From Oceanidesulfovibrio marinus (lineage in GTDB: Bacteria > Desulfobacterota > Desulfovibrionia > Desulfovibrionales > Desulfovibrionaceae): DNA of 64,000 bases. The first letter of the stretch is position 1. Each line of letters starts with the position of its first letter. Under the pieces are notes generated by a model that had not been told where the DNA came from, ran no database searches, and saw only the letters and a list, made by a program, of their open reading frames with translations. Where the stretch lies: NCBI RefSeq assembly GCF_013085545.1, contig NZ_CP039543.1, positions 3,751,322-3,815,321 on the forward strand, given 5' to 3'. Made by a program: the position numbers and the translations under genes. Of this stretch, positions 25,939 through 36,886 are shown piece after piece.

Positions 25939-28617
25939 TTAGAAAGACTGCCCCATGGAGAACTCCAGGCGGCCGTGGCTGCCCTGGTCGGGGATATCCT
26001 GGAGCGCGTAGCCGTACTCGATGCGCAGCAGGCCGAAGGGGGAAGCCCAGCGGATGCCGGCGCCGATGCTCGACTTGAGGTCGATGCTGTCGTAGCCGAA
26101 GCCGCCCCAGCTGTCGCCGGCGTCGAAGAAGGCAACGCCCTGCAGACCGAACTCCTCGGACAGGCGGAAGAGGTACTCGAAGTTCGTGAAGAACTCGTAG
26201 GTACCGCCGCGGATCTGGCCAAAGGGGTCGCGCGGTGCGATGGCCATGCCTTCGTAGCCGCGGATGGAGTTCATGCCACCCAGGTAGAAGCGCTGGTAGG
26301 AAGGCACATCGTCGCCGCCAGGCGTTTCGAGCAGGGCTCCGGCCTGGGCGTGCCAGTGGAAGATGTGCTCGTTACCCCAGGGCAGCAGGTAGTAGTAGTT
26401 GTGGTCGGTGATGAGCTTGATGAACTCGTCGTCGCCGCCGAAGATGCCACCGGCAGCGGACACGTTGACGGCGTTCTTCCAGCCGGCGGTGGGGTTGATG
26501 CCCGAGTTCAGGGTGGAGCGAGTAAGGCCCACGTTGACTATGCTCGACCAGAACGGGCCGCCGTCGCTGTAGGCGTAGTAGTACTCCTGGTCGGTGATCT
26601 TGTACCGCTCCAGGGTGTAGCCCCAGGACAGCGTCGAGTAGTGGCCCACGGGATGCGAGAAGTTGAGGGACCCGCCGACGGACTCCCTGTCGAAGTCCGG
26701 GTACTCCTCTTCGTTGTAGAACGCGTTGAGGCCAAACCCGAGGTAGGTGTCGTAGACGCGGGGGTTGGTGAAGCTGAAGTCGAAGCGCGTCTTCTTGCCG
26801 CTGAAGGAGCCGGTGAGGCCGATGAAGTAGCCGCGGCCAAAGAGGTTGCGCTCGTTGATCTTGGCGGTGATGAAGACGCCGTCATAACTGCCGTAGCCCA
26901 GGCCGCCGGAGATCATGCCCGTGGACTTCTCCTTGACGGAGACCTTGAGGTCCAGCTCCTTGGGATCGTCCGTGGGCACGGTTTCGATGTCGAAGCTCTC
27001 GAACAGGTCGAGGTTTTCGAGCCGCGCATTGGAGCGCTTGAGTAGCGTGCCGCTGAAGAGGTTGCCGTCGGTAAGCTCAAGCTCGCGGCGGATGACGTTG
27101 TCGCGGGTCTTGGTGTTGCCCTCGATGGTCACGCGGCGGATGTAGACCTTCTGGTTCTTGGTCATCGAGAAGGTCACGTCCAGAGCCTTCTCCTCGGTGT
27201 CCGGGGCTTCGTCGAAGCGGACGTTGGTCTCCGCATAGGCGTAGCCGAGGTCGTTGTAGAGGATGGTGAGGCTCTCGGAGTCATCACGCAGCACCGAGCG
27301 GTCGAACCATGCGTGATCCTCGGCCAGGTCGTCGATCTTGGTGATCTGGCGCAGATCGCTGTTGGGCACCAGCAGGTCGCCGGCAAAGGTCACCGAGCCG
27401 ACCCGGTAGCGCGGGCCTTCCACGATATCGTAGCTCACGTGGATGCCGTCCTCGGTGTAGTCCACCTTGGCCGGAGAGACCTTCACGTCCACGAAGCCGT
27501 GGTTGGCGTAGTACTGCTCAATGGCCGCGGCGTCATGTTCGAGGAGCTCTTCCTTGAGAACGCCGGAGCCGGTGATCCAGGAGATGATGTTGCGCGTGGA
27601 GAGCTCCATCTCGCCGCGCACGTCGGACTCGCTCAGCGACTCGACGCCGTTGAGAGTGATCTCGGTCACGTAGAGGCGCTTGGTCTCCTTGACCACGATG
27701 TTGAGCCGGGCGGAGCCGTCCTTGTTGTCCTCCAGCTCGTAGGAGATCTCGGCAAGGTAGTAGCCCTTGTCGCGATAAAGGCCGCGGATCTTTTCGAGGT
27801 CGTCGGCCAGGATTTTCGGGTTGAGCACCGAGTTGGTCTTGGTGTTCATGGCCTCGATGATCTCGTCCTCGTCGATGGCGTCGTTGCCAAGCACGCCGAT
27901 GGCGAGGATGCGAGGTTTCTCCACCAGGTCGAAGATGACCTTCTTGCCCTTGGGAATGTCCTCCACGCTGACGCGCACATCCTCGAAGTAACCGAGGTCG
28001 AAGATGCGCTTGATCTCGTCGTTCATGGCCTTGGGGTTGAAGGGGTCGCCTTCGCGGATGGACAGGCGGGAGCGAACCACGTCGTCATCCAGGAACTTCA
28101 GACCGCGGACGTCGATCTCGGCGATGGTGTCCTCGGCATAGAGCTCGTCGGAGAGCTTGTTGGTGAGCTCTCCCACGGCCATGCCCAGGTTGCCCATGCC
28201 GGTCTGGCTCACATACAGCGGCGTGGCCGGCTTGTCGCCCTCCACGCTCACCAGCCGTACGTCCAGGCTGATGGACTCGCCGATTTGGCTGAAGCTGCCG
28301 TAGACGGCGTAATTGGCGTTGGCCGCCGTGGCCAGGCTGCGCGCCGTGGAGAGATCGAGGAAGGTGACGCTCTGCTCCTTGATGAGCTGGCGGACACGAT
28401 CCTGCGACACGGTTTTGAACCCTTGCTCGCCCAGGCTCTGGGTCAGCAGTTCCGGCAGCGAGGCGTTCAGGTAGTCGTACTTGGGCTCCGCATTGATTTG
28501 GAACGGAAGAACGATGACGGAAACGTCGCTTTGCGCCCACACGGGCAGGCCGTGGAGCAGGACGAAGGTGAACGCAGCCACGGTGAGCAGGGCAGTGCGC
28601 AACAATCTACACTTCAT
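25939..28617 (-). CDS. bamA: Outer-membrane protein assembly factor BamA with extra N-terminal domain
   Basis: Central subunit of the BAM complex, inserting beta-barrel proteins into the outer membrane. From ATG 28617 (GGAG 7 bp upstream) the protein has 892 residues. A signal peptide (ending VWA) is followed by about 140 residues resembling TolB-N/FlgO-type domains (VSVIVLPFQINAEPKYDYL ... SQDRVRQLIKEQ ... YAVYGSFSQIGESISLDVR). Five POTRA domains then run to about 525, and a C-terminal Omp85 barrel has the IRGYEG and RIEYGYAL segments and ends QSF with the terminal Phe. E. coli BamA (810) lacks the extra domain. It overlaps the lolD end by 11 bp. Confidence 0.94.
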   Translation of the reverse strand: MKCRLLRTALLTVAAFTFVLLHGLPVWAQSDVSVIVLPFQINAEPKYDYLNASLPELLTQSLGEQGFKTVSQDRVRQLIKEQSVTFLDLSTARSLATAANANYAVYGSFSQIGESISLDVRLVSVEGDKPATPLYVSQTGMGNLGMAVGELTNKLSDELYAEDTIAEIDVRGLKFLDDDVVRSRLSIREGDPFNPKAMNDEIKRIFDLGYFEDVRVSVEDIPKGKKVIFDLVEKPRILAIGVLGNDAIDEDEIIEAMNTKTNSVLNPKILADDLEKIRGLYRDKGYYLAEISYELEDNKDGSARLNIVVKETKRLYVTEITLNGVESLSESDVRGEMELSTRNIISWITGSGVLKEELLEHDAAAIEQYYANHGFVDVKVSPAKVDYTEDGIHVSYDIVEGPRYRVGSVTFAGDLLVPNSDLRQITKIDDLAEDHAWFDRSVLRDDSESLTILYNDLGYAYAETNVRFDEAPDTEEKALDVTFSMTKNQKVYIRRVTIEGNTKTRDNVIRRELELTDGNLFSGTLLKRSNARLENLDLFESFDIETVPTDDPKELDLKVSVKEKSTGMISGGLGYGSYDGVFITAKINERNLFGRGYFIGLTGSFSGKKTRFDFSFTNPRVYDTYLGFGLNAFYNEEEYPDFDRESVGGSLNFSHPVGHYSTLSWGYTLERYKITDQEYYYAYSDGGPFWSSIVNVGLTRSTLNSGINPTAGWKNAVNVSAAGGIFGGDDEFIKLITDHNYYYLLPWGNEHIFHWHAQAGALLETPGGDDVPSYQRFYLGGMNSIRGYEGMAIAPRDPFGQIRGGTYEFFTNFEYLFRLSEEFGLQGVAFFDAGDSWGGFGYDSIDLKSSIGAGIRWASPFGLLRIEYGYALQDIPDQGSHGRLEFSMGQSF

Positions 28618-29290
28618 GGAGCACTCCAGAGTAGAGTTCCAACCGCCGGTGCATGCGGTTTGCAAGATCACGGTTGTGGGTCACCACCACGAGGGTGGCG
28701 CCGGTTTCCTCGTTCAGGCTGACGAGCAGATCGGTGACGAGCTCGCCGGTGCGTTCGTCGAGGTTGCCGGTGGGCTCGTCGGCAAGCAGGGCTTTGGGTT
28801 GCAGAAGCATGGCGCGGGCGATGGCGGCGCGTTGCTGCTCACCGCCGGAAAGAGTGGTCACGCGGTGGTCCAGGCGATCGCCAAGACCCATCCGGCGCAG
28901 ATTCGCGGCGGCGCGGTCGTACGCCTCGCCCTTGTTCATGCCGGCTATGAGTCCCTGCATTGCAACGTTTTCCAGTGTCGTGAACTCGGGAAGCAGGTGA
29001 TGAAATTGAAAAACGAAACCAAGGTCTCGGTTGCGCATGGAGGCTTTGGCCGAATCATCCATGGCGCCGATGTCGCGCCCGCGGAATTTGATCTCGCCCC
29101 GAGACGCCACATCGAGTCCGCCCATGAGATGCAGAAGCGTCGTCTTTCCCGAACCGGACGAGCCGAGTATGGCCACCGACTCTCCGGCGTCCACACAAAG
29201 GTTGATGCCGTCCAATATGGTTAGCTCCTCCCGGGGCCCCCGGAAGGACTTGCCCACACCACGCAGTTCATAGAGTTGAGACTCGGCCAC
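28607..29290 (-). CDS. lolD: Lipoprotein-release ABC transporter ATPase
   Basis: Cytoplasmic ATPase of the Lol system, which extracts lipoproteins from the inner membrane for transfer to the outer membrane. The 227 residues include Walker A GSSGSGKTT, Q-loop FVFQFHHLLPEFTTLENV, signature LSGGEQQRAAIARA and Walker B LLADEPTGNLD, all of the LolD/MacB subfamily. GTG start. It lies 61 bp after the permease gene and its end overlaps bamA, so lysS-lolC-lolD-bamA form one operon joining two steps of outer-membrane building. Confidence 0.94.
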   Translation of the reverse strand: MAESQLYELRGVGKSFRGPREELTILDGINLCVDAGESVAILGSSGSGKTTLLHLMGGLDVASRGEIKFRGRDIGAMDDSAKASMRNRDLGFVFQFHHLLPEFTTLENVAMQGLIAGMNKGEAYDRAAANLRRMGLGDRLDHRVTTLSGGEQQRAAIARAMLLQPKALLADEPTGNLDERTGELVTDLLVSLNEETGATLVVVTHNRDLANRMHRRLELYSGVLHEV

Positions 29291-29351
29291 AGATATCTCG
29301 ATTTATGGTCGTTGAAAACCCTTTTTTGTCTAAAGAAATTTTAGACCAGCG

Positions 29352-30584
29352 TCATTCAAAACGAAGTGCCTCGGCCGGATCCAGACGGGCGGCATGCCGC
29401 GACGGGTACACTGTGGCCAGATAACACAAGGCGAAGGCGGCCGCCATAATCACGACCAGGTCCCACCCTTCGATCCGGATGGGCAGGTGCGACAAGGGGT
29501 AGACGTCCTCCGGCAGCTTGATGATCTTGTAGCGCTTCACCACCCAGCTTGCAGCCAGGCCCAGGCCCAGCCCCACCGAGGCTCCGGCGCCGCCCACCAG
29601 CATGCCCAGCAGCATGAAAATCTGTTTAATCTGGCTGCGCCGCGCACCCATGGCCACCAGGATGGCGATGTCGCGCGTTTTCTCCATCACCAGCATTACC
29701 AGCGTAGCCACAATGGAGAAAGAGCCCACGATGACGATCATGGCCAGGATGATGGACAGGCCGGTCTTCTCCAGCTCCAGCGCGGCAAAGAGGTTCGCGT
29801 TCATCTCCTTCCAGTTGCGCACCTCGAAGTCCGGGCCCAGCTTGCTGGCGATGTTCGCGGCCACCGCGTCCGCGGCAAAGACGTCCGTGCAGCGCGCCTC
29901 GATGCCCGTGGCGGCGAACTTCTGGAAGCCCAGCAGCTGGCGCGCCGCATCCAGCGACACGTAGACCAGGGCTGAGTCGTACTCGTACATGCCGGTCTTG
30001 AACGCCCCGGCCAGCGCGAACTGCTCCTCCTTGGGCGCGAACCCGGCCGAGGAGAGGCGGCCCGACGGCGAGAGCAGCGTGAGCGTGCTGCCCAGGCCGA
30101 TGCGCAATCGCTGGGCCAGCTCCCGGCCCATGATCAGGGGCGGCTCGCCGAACTCGTCGTGCGAGAGCGAGGACAATCCCTTGCCGGCAACGATGTTGTT
30201 GTCCACGGAGAGCACGCCGGCGGCGGAGGCGGGGTCCACGCCGCGCAGGCCCACGCCCTTCACCCCGCGGCCGCTGGAAAGCATGACCTCGGCCTTGATG
30301 AACGGTGTGGCCGCTTCCACGCCTGGCGTCTGGCGGATTGTGTCCAGTGCCGGGGCGTAGTCGTCGAACCCGCCGTTCTTGTGCGTGACGATGATGTGCG
30401 CGGTGATGCCGAGCATCTTGTCGCGCAGCTCGGAGGAGAAGCCGTTCATCACCCCGGTGACCACGATGAGCGCGGCCACGCCCAGCGCTACGCCGGCCAC
30501 GGAGACAAAAGAAATGATCGAGAGGAAGGAGCGTCCTCTCCAGGTGGTCAGGTAGCGCAGGGCGATGAAGAGCGGAAAGCGCAT
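29352..30584 (-). CDS. lolC: Lipoprotein-release ABC transporter permease (LolC/LolE type)
   Basis: A 410-residue inner-membrane permease with the MacB/FtsX-type layout: one N-terminal transmembrane helix (about 20-45), a large periplasmic domain (50-265) and three C-terminal helices (about 270-395). FIALRYLTTWRGRSFLSIIS at the start and SIVATLVMLVMEKTRDIAIL near 285 are typical of LolC/E; the C-terminus reads YPSRHAARLDPAEALRFE. Only one permease gene is present, so it probably works as a homodimer (LolF type) with LolD rather than as a LolCE heterodimer. Ten bp separate it from lysS. Confidence 0.92.
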   Translation of the reverse strand: MRFPLFIALRYLTTWRGRSFLSIISFVSVAGVALGVAALIVVTGVMNGFSSELRDKMLGITAHIIVTHKNGGFDDYAPALDTIRQTPGVEAATPFIKAEVMLSSGRGVKGVGLRGVDPASAAGVLSVDNNIVAGKGLSSLSHDEFGEPPLIMGRELAQRLRIGLGSTLTLLSPSGRLSSAGFAPKEEQFALAGAFKTGMYEYDSALVYVSLDAARQLLGFQKFAATGIEARCTDVFAADAVAANIASKLGPDFEVRNWKEMNANLFAALELEKTGLSIILAMIVIVGSFSIVATLVMLVMEKTRDIAILVAMGARRSQIKQIFMLLGMLVGGAGASVGLGLGLAASWVVKRYKIIKLPEDVYPLSHLPIRIEGWDLVVIMAAAFALCYLATVYPSRHAARLDPAEALRFE

Positions 30585-30594
30585 CGGGTTCCGT

Positions 30595-32184
<1,590 letters not shown>

Positions 32185-32253
32185 AGCAGGGACTCCGTGT
32201 TGCGAGAATATACGTGGGGCGCGGAAATGTTCGCGTCGTAATGTAAACGCAGA

Positions 32254-32282
32254 GAACTACGGCAAAGGTGTGAAAGCGTCAA
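32254..32282 (-). promoter_or_regulatory. Sigma-70 promoter of the lysS-lolCD-bamA operon
   Basis: Minus strand: TTGACG, 17-nt spacer, TAGTTC, about 70 bp upstream of the lysS ATG. Confidence 0.65.
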
Positions 32283-32339
32283 GAAACGTGCGGGAAAGGT
32301 GAGAAGCTGGGGTCTGAAAAAATTTTTTCGCCGATACTC

Positions 32340-32368
32340 TTGACGACCCCGGCCCACGTTTGTATATA
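32340..32368 (+). promoter_or_regulatory. Sigma-70 promoter of tRNA-Asn
   Basis: TTGACG, 17-nt spacer and TATATA, ending 18 bp before the mature tRNA: near-consensus and well placed. Confidence 0.85.
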
Positions 32369-32386
32369 GCCACTCCTCAAGCGCGT

Positions 32387-32462
32387 TCCTCGGTAGCTCA
32401 ATCGGCAGAGCGGGTGGCTGTTAACCACTAGGTTGGGTGTTCGAGTCACCCCCGAGGAGCCA
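32387..32462 (+). tRNA. tRNA-Asn (anticodon GTT)
   Basis: A 76-nt cloverleaf with acceptor TCCTCGG/CCGAGGA, D-arm AGCTCAATCGGCAGAGC, anticodon loop CTGTTAA containing GTT, T-arm GGGTG-TTCGAGT-CACCC, discriminator G and encoded CCA. Own promoter and terminator. Confidence 0.97.
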
Positions 32463-32471
32463 GCAAGCAAT

Positions 32472-32508
32472 CCCCCGGCGGCGAAAGCCTCCGGGGGTTT
32501 TTTGTTTT
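32472..32508 (+). terminator. Rho-independent terminator of tRNA-Asn
   Basis: Stem CCCCCGGCGG/CCTCCGGGGG (one mismatch), small GAAA-containing loop, then TTTTTTGTTTT, 10 bp after the tRNA. Confidence 0.92.
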
Positions 32509-32616
32509 GTGTATGTTGGCGGTCGCTCAGCGATGCGGGCAGCGTTTCCCAAAACTATGCAGATGTGGTTCACTGGTGATGACGGTTCGAACCAAGGCGC
32601 CCCTGACAACCAGTTC

Positions 32617-32654
32617 TGGGGTCCAGGGGAACATCGTTCCCCTGGCCGCCGGAG
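32617..32654. repeat. Dispersed palindromic repeat, copy 1
   Basis: GGGTCCAGGGGAAC, ATCG, then GTTCCCCTGGCCGCCGGAG. The first arm pairs with the second, and nearly the same string recurs at about 45151-45184. It lies in the leader of the methyltransferase gene. Confidence 0.75.
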
Positions 32655-32679
32655 TCGCAGCTTACAAGGAACAACACCA

Positions 32680-33291
32680 ATGCATGACGCACACGAGGGC
32701 GGCGGCAAACGGCACCACCCGAAGTTCGCCGACAAGACGCCGCGGCGGGGCACCAGCTTCTGGATGCACGACCCGGACGAGCTGTTTGCAGCCATCGGCC
32801 TGGAGCCGGGCCAGCGCTTTCTGGATATCGGCTGCGGCCCCGGCGAGTACTCGCTCCACGCCGCGGGCATCGTGGGAGAGACCGGCAGCGTGCTGGCTCT
32901 GGATCGCAACGAGACGCTCATAGACGCGCTGATCGGCACGGCGGCGTCGCAGGGGCTGCACAACCTCTCGGCGCTGGCCGCGGACGCCACGCAGCCGCTG
33001 CCGGCGGACACGGATGGCTTCGACGTCTGCCTGCTCTCCACGGTGCTGCACATCCCGCCCGTCACGGCGCGCGCGGCCGAGCTGGCAGCCGAGATCAAAC
33101 GGGTGCTGCGGCCGGGCGGCCGGCTGGCGGTCATCGAATGCCCCAAGCACGATCTCAGCTTCGGACCGCCGGCGCACATGCGTCTGGGCCCCGATGCAGT
33201 GCGGGATATCTTTACGCCTCTCGGCTTCACTCCGCGGGATGAGCTGGACCTGGGCTTCAACTACATGGTCCTGTTCGACGCCGCTTCCTGA
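32680..33291 (+). CDS. SAM-dependent methyltransferase (class I)
   Basis: A 203-residue Rossmann-fold methyltransferase. Motif I FLDIGCGPGEYS binds SAM, motif II LALDRNETL follows, and FDVCLLSTVLHI and LRPGGRLAVIE are motifs IV-VI of the UbiE/Methyltransf_11 type. The N-terminus is polar (HHPKFADKTPRRGTSFW), and the FWMHDPDELFAAIGL segment is typical of small methyltransferases seen in sulfate reducers and methanogens. ATG 32680 chosen from AAGGA 9 bp upstream. Alone between two copies of a dispersed repeat. Substrate unknown. Confidence 0.86.
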   Translation: MHDAHEGGGKRHHPKFADKTPRRGTSFWMHDPDELFAAIGLEPGQRFLDIGCGPGEYSLHAAGIVGETGSVLALDRNETLIDALIGTAASQGLHNLSALAADATQPLPADTDGFDVCLLSTVLHIPPVTARAAELAAEIKRVLRPGGRLAVIECPKHDLSFGPPAHMRLGPDAVRDIFTPLGFTPRDELDLGFNYMVLFDAAS

Positions 33292-33298
33292 GAAAACG

Positions 33299-33412
33299 CG
33301 GGGGACGCTGTGTACCCAATATTTGGGTCCAGGGAGCTAAGCTCCCTGGCGGGGTGCCCGAGGGGCGCCGCCCCTCGGCAACCTGTTCCCCTGGCCGCCA
33401 GAGGTGTATTCC
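33299..33412. repeat. Dispersed palindromic repeat, copy 2 (diverged)
   Basis: Begins GGGGGACGCTGTGTACCC as does the copy at 45099. It then contains three nested inverted repeats: CCAGGGAGCTAAGCTCCCTGG, CCGAGGGGCGCCGCCCCTCGG and a GTTCCCCTGGCCGCC tail shared with the other copies. Noncoding. Confidence 0.7.
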
Positions 33413-33424
33413 TTCTCCCTTTTC

Positions 33425-34762
33425 CTACGGCGATCGGGCCAGTACGTTCTGCAGCAGGCTCCCCACCACGATGCTCAGCGTCAGCCAGGCCAGGGCCGCG
33501 GCATAGCCGCCGATGACGTCCGTGAACCAGTGGGTGCCCAGGTAGAGCCGGCTCAGCCCCACGCCCAGGATGACGAGGACTGAGACGGACGGCACGAAGA
33601 AGCGCGCGATTTCCCCTTTAGCCAGAGTGATGACCACATAGGTGAGAAAGCCGAAGGCGAGCATGGCGTTGAAGGCGTGGCCGCTGGGAAAGCTCATGGC
33701 CGACGCCTCGATGAGCGCACCGGCGGGCCGGCCGCGCTCGAAAAAAAACTTGGCCAGATAGAGGAACGCCTCGCCGAACAGGAAGGCGTGGGAGAGCTTG
33801 AAGGCCATCCACAGCTCTTGCTTGCGCACCAGGTACACGGCCAGGCCCACGGCCATGGCCAGCAGCACGTAGGCGGAGCCGAGCCTGGAAACCCACGCAG
33901 CCAGGCTGGTTGCGCCGGCCGCGGCATGCGCGGCCATGTACGCATGGACCGTGTGGTCCAGGTGGTAGAGGTACTCGTGCTCCCGCCACTGGTCGGCGAT
34001 CTGGCCGAAGCCGGCAATGGCCAGGGCCAGCACGATGAGTGAGAAGGTCAGGCTGAGGCCGTAGGCCGAGCCGGCCTCGAACCGCGCCTTGAGGAACCGC
34101 CAGGAGCTGGGGAACTGCGCTGAAAGCGCGGCGTCGAACCGGCTGACGGCGTGGCGGCCCAGGCGGCGCTTGTGGAGCAGGTACCAAGCCAGGACCAGCA
34201 GGCCAATGACGATGGCCCCTTCAAGGCCCAGGCGGTGCATGGCCGCGAGGATGGTGCGCCAGCCGCTGCCCAGCACGAAGCCGAGCATGGAGAAGAGCAG
34301 CGCCCACAGCGCGCAGCCGTAGACATCGAAGAACAGGAAGCGCGGGTAGCGCATGTGCGAGATGCCGGCCAGCAGCGGCACCACGGCGCGCAGCCAGCCC
34401 ACGAAACGGCCAAAGAACACGGCCTTGCCGCCGTGCCGCGTGTAGAATGATTTGGCCTCGCTCAGGTACGATTTCTTGATGAAAAAGCGGCCCGACGCCT
34501 TGGTCAGGAGCCGCTCGCCGTACACCGCGCCGATGACGTAGCTCACCGAGTCGCCACAGACGGCGCCGATTGCCGCGCAGAGCAGCACGTACTCGATGCG
34601 GAGAATGCCTTGCGAGGCCAGGAGCCCGGCCACGACGATGAGCGTTTCGCCCGGCACCAGCAGACCCACGAAGGCGGAGGTCTCCAGAAACGCGCCGAGG
34701 AAGAGCACGAGGTACCCGAGCTGGGTGTGGCCTGTGAGCAGCGCGGTTATTTCCTGTTCCAT
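33425..34762 (-). CDS. DedA-PAP2 fusion membrane protein
   Basis: A 445-residue inner-membrane protein joining two families. Residues about 1-200 form a DedA/SNARE-associated domain (LLVPGETLIVVAGLLA, the Gly/Arg motif FFGRFVGWLRAVVPLLAG). This family includes recently recognised lipid flippases for undecaprenyl phosphate. Residues about 235-440 form a PAP2 acid phosphatase with KFFFERGRP, SFPSGHAF and SRLYLGTHWFTDVIGG, so the Arg/His catalytic set is complete. The fusion suggests coupled transport and dephosphorylation of a lipid pyrophosphate, for example C55-PP recycling (inference). ATG 34762 has GGGAG 7 bp upstream. Confidence 0.91.
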   Translation of the reverse strand: MEQEITALLTGHTQLGYLVLFLGAFLETSAFVGLLVPGETLIVVAGLLASQGILRIEYVLLCAAIGAVCGDSVSYVIGAVYGERLLTKASGRFFIKKSYLSEAKSFYTRHGGKAVFFGRFVGWLRAVVPLLAGISHMRYPRFLFFDVYGCALWALLFSMLGFVLGSGWRTILAAMHRLGLEGAIVIGLLVLAWYLLHKRRLGRHAVSRFDAALSAQFPSSWRFLKARFEAGSAYGLSLTFSLIVLALAIAGFGQIADQWREHEYLYHLDHTVHAYMAAHAAAGATSLAAWVSRLGSAYVLLAMAVGLAVYLVRKQELWMAFKLSHAFLFGEAFLYLAKFFFERGRPAGALIEASAMSFPSGHAFNAMLAFGFLTYVVITLAKGEIARFFVPSVSVLVILGVGLSRLYLGTHWFTDVIGGYAAALAWLTLSIVVGSLLQNVLARSP

Positions 34763-34881
34763 GGCGAGACTCCCGCGGCCCGGATACAAGCGGGGCCCGG
34801 CTCAAACCGCACCATACCATGTTCGGGCCGGCAGAGCACGCGGCGGCCGCCTTTCACGTTGCGGCAGGGAACACGCCATGA

Positions 34882-34929
34882 AAAAGGCCCGGCCGATGCA
34901 GAAAAGGTTCCGCGCCGGTCCGGGCCTTG
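34882..34929 (-). terminator. Terminator of the chemoreceptor gene
   Basis: Minus-strand AAGGCCCGG...CCGGGCCTT with a 30-nt loop, followed by TTTCAT, 28 bp after the gene. Confidence 0.7.
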
Positions 34930-34957
34930 CGTTGGATCGGATTTCAGGCCGAGCTGT

Positions 34958-36499
34958 CTACGAGGCCTCTTCCTGCATCGTGCGCATGAACTCGCGCAGA
35001 TCTGCCGCCATCTGGGCAATCTTGTCGATGCCTCCCGAGGCCATGGCCATGGCCTCCACGGTCTCGACGGCGATGCGGTTGATCTCTCCGGTGGAGAGGT
35101 TGATCTCCTCGCTGGCCGCGGATTGCTGCTCCGAGGCCGAGGCGATGGAGCGGATCTGGTCATCCGTGCTCTCCACAAGGCGCAGAATCTTTTCCAGGGA
35201 CTCGCCGGCCTCGTGGGACATGGTGGCGGCCTTGGAGATGACGGAGGTCGTCTCCTCGGTGGCGGTCATGTTCCTGCGGGCGCTGTCCTGAATGGCTCCA
35301 ATGTAGGAGTTCACCTCGTTGGTGGCCTGCATGGTCTTTTCGGCCAGTTTGCGAACCTCGTCCGCCACCACGGCGAAGCCGCGGCCGGCCTCGCCTGCGC
35401 GCGCCGCCTCGATGGCCGCGTTCAGCGCCAGCAGGTTGGTCTGGTCGGCGATGTCGTTGATGACCACCATGATGCGGCCGATGCCCTCGGCCTGTGTGCC
35501 CAGGCCGTTCATCTCGTTTTTGAGGTCGCCGGCCTTGGCGCTTACCGTGTCCATCACGGCGATGACGTCGTGCACCTGGTCGGCGCCGACCTTGGCTGTC
35601 TCCTGGGCCGAGTGGGCCGTCTCCGAAGCAGCGCCGGCATTGCGCGCCACCTCCAGGATGGTTGCGTTCATTTCCTCCACGGCCGTGGCCACCTCGGTGG
35701 TGCGGGACCGCTGCTCGTCCGCGCCCTGGTTCGCCCGGAGTATCTGCTCGGTCAGCTGCTGCGCCGAAGCCGAGACATCCTCGGACACATTCGTCGCTTC
35801 CGAAACACCGCGCGCAATTGCCTTGTTCTGCGCCGTAATGTGGTCTTCCTTCAGCTTGATGTTGGTGAAGTCCATAACCGTTGTGAAGCACGCCATAATC
35901 TCACCTGCAGAGTTCCATATAGGAGAAGCGGCGATGGAAACGTATTTGGTGTTCCCCTTTCTGGAGTCGAACTGCGACTTCACAAACTGCTTGGACTTTT
36001 CGTGAAGCGCCTTGTCGGAGACGGTTTCGCGGACGTCTCCATAGAAAAATTCGGAAAATGGCTTGCCGTAGAATTCTGATGGATCGGCGGATTGTTCGGT
36101 CAGCTTGACCATGGATTCGTTCATCCATTGAATCGTTCCGTCCGTATTGATGAGCGCCATAGGCGTAATGATATTTTTCAGAAGCGATTCGTTCAGGGTG
36201 ATTTTGTCCCTGAGAAGATTCAGAAGAGAGCGCATGGATTGCTGGAGATTCCGGATTTCCGGGGGGCCAGCCACTTTGATATCCACGGTGAGGTCGCCTT
36301 CGGCTGCCGTCTTCAGGCTTCTGGATATGGTTTCCAGCGGTGAGATGAGATGGAGGATGGAGAAGAAGAGCAAGACGATGACAAGGGCGATGGTCAGGCC
36401 GCAAAAGGCGAGCAAGTATGGCGTATTGTGGAGGTGCCAGGCCAGGATTCCCAGAAGGACAATGATTGCGGCGCCGGTGAGTAAAAGTTTCGTTTTCAT
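34958..36499 (-). CDS. Methyl-accepting chemotaxis protein with cytoplasmic PAS domain
   Basis: A 513-residue chemoreceptor without a large periplasmic domain: two adjacent N-terminal helices (about 5-22 and 28-52), HAMP (53-105), a PAS domain (about 108-225, [20 protein letters not shown]) and the signalling hairpin whose tip carries [20 protein letters not shown]. It therefore most likely senses a cytoplasmic or membrane signal such as redox state. No CheW-binding pentapeptide tail is present (ends MRTMQEEAS). No che genes are near. Its upstream region is AT-richer than the surroundings. Confidence 0.93.
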   Translation of the reverse strand: MKTKLLLTGAAIIVLLGILAWHLHNTPYLLAFCGLTIALVIVLLFFSILHLISPLETISRSLKTAAEGDLTVDIKVAGPPEIRNLQQSMRSLLNLLRDKITLNESLLKNIITPMALINTDGTIQWMNESMVKLTEQSADPSEFYGKPFSEFFYGDVRETVSDKALHEKSKQFVKSQFDSRKGNTKYVSIAASPIWNSAGEIMACFTTVMDFTNIKLKEDHITAQNKAIARGVSEATNVSEDVSASAQQLTEQILRANQGADEQRSRTTEVATAVEEMNATILEVARNAGAASETAHSAQETAKVGADQVHDVIAVMDTVSAKAGDLKNEMNGLGTQAEGIGRIMVVINDIADQTNLLALNAAIEAARAGEAGRGFAVVADEVRKLAEKTMQATNEVNSYIGAIQDSARRNMTATEETTSVISKAATMSHEAGESLEKILRLVESTDDQIRSIASASEQQSAASEEINLSTGEINRIAVETVEAMAMASGGIDKIAQMAADLREFMRTMQEEAS

Positions 36500-36828
36500 C
36501 AGTATCTCGCAACGTTAGAGGGGGGACTCTAGTTTCCCGAACCCTGCCTGTAGCACTCTCATTGCTGTTGTACAATACTGAAATTTGATGATTTGGTGAT
36601 GTGCAGTGCGTGTTATTAACCAGGCTTCCAGTATGTAAAATTTGCTACGAGAATATAAATTAGTGGCATTCAATCCCTGTGCCTGACAAAAATTGTGGAA
36701 AACATGTGCGGACAGAAAGCGTTGTCCGGCGCTACGCCTCTTTCGCGCGCGGCCGGTGTTTCGCGCTAGGATCGGAGAAACCGCCGATCGGTCCGGCAGG
36801 AAGGCGTGAAAGCCAGCAGGGACGGGAT
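36500..36828. other. Intergenic region upstream of the chemoreceptor
   Basis: No gene seen. The part near 36560-36670 is AT-rich and probably holds the chemoreceptor promoter, but no clear -35/-10 pair was assigned. Confidence 0.5.
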
Positions 36829-36862
36829 CAAAAAGAAAAGGGCCGGACGATACGCCCGGCCC
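36829..36862 (-). terminator. Rho-independent terminator of ribB
   Basis: Minus-strand AGGGCCGG/CCGGCCCT hairpin followed by TTTCTTTTTG, 25 bp after the ribB stop. Confidence 0.85.
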
Positions 36863-36886
36863 TGGTCGTGTAAGTCTCAGAAATGA

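Noticed and set aside
33299-33412. Nested inverted repeats as a CRISPR array or tandem terminator.
   Set aside because: The repeats are palindromic units of different sequence without regular spacers, and match dispersed copies elsewhere.
36679-36873. Short plus-strand frame upstream of the ribB terminator.
   Set aside because: Runs through a terminator hairpin and has no protein-like pattern.
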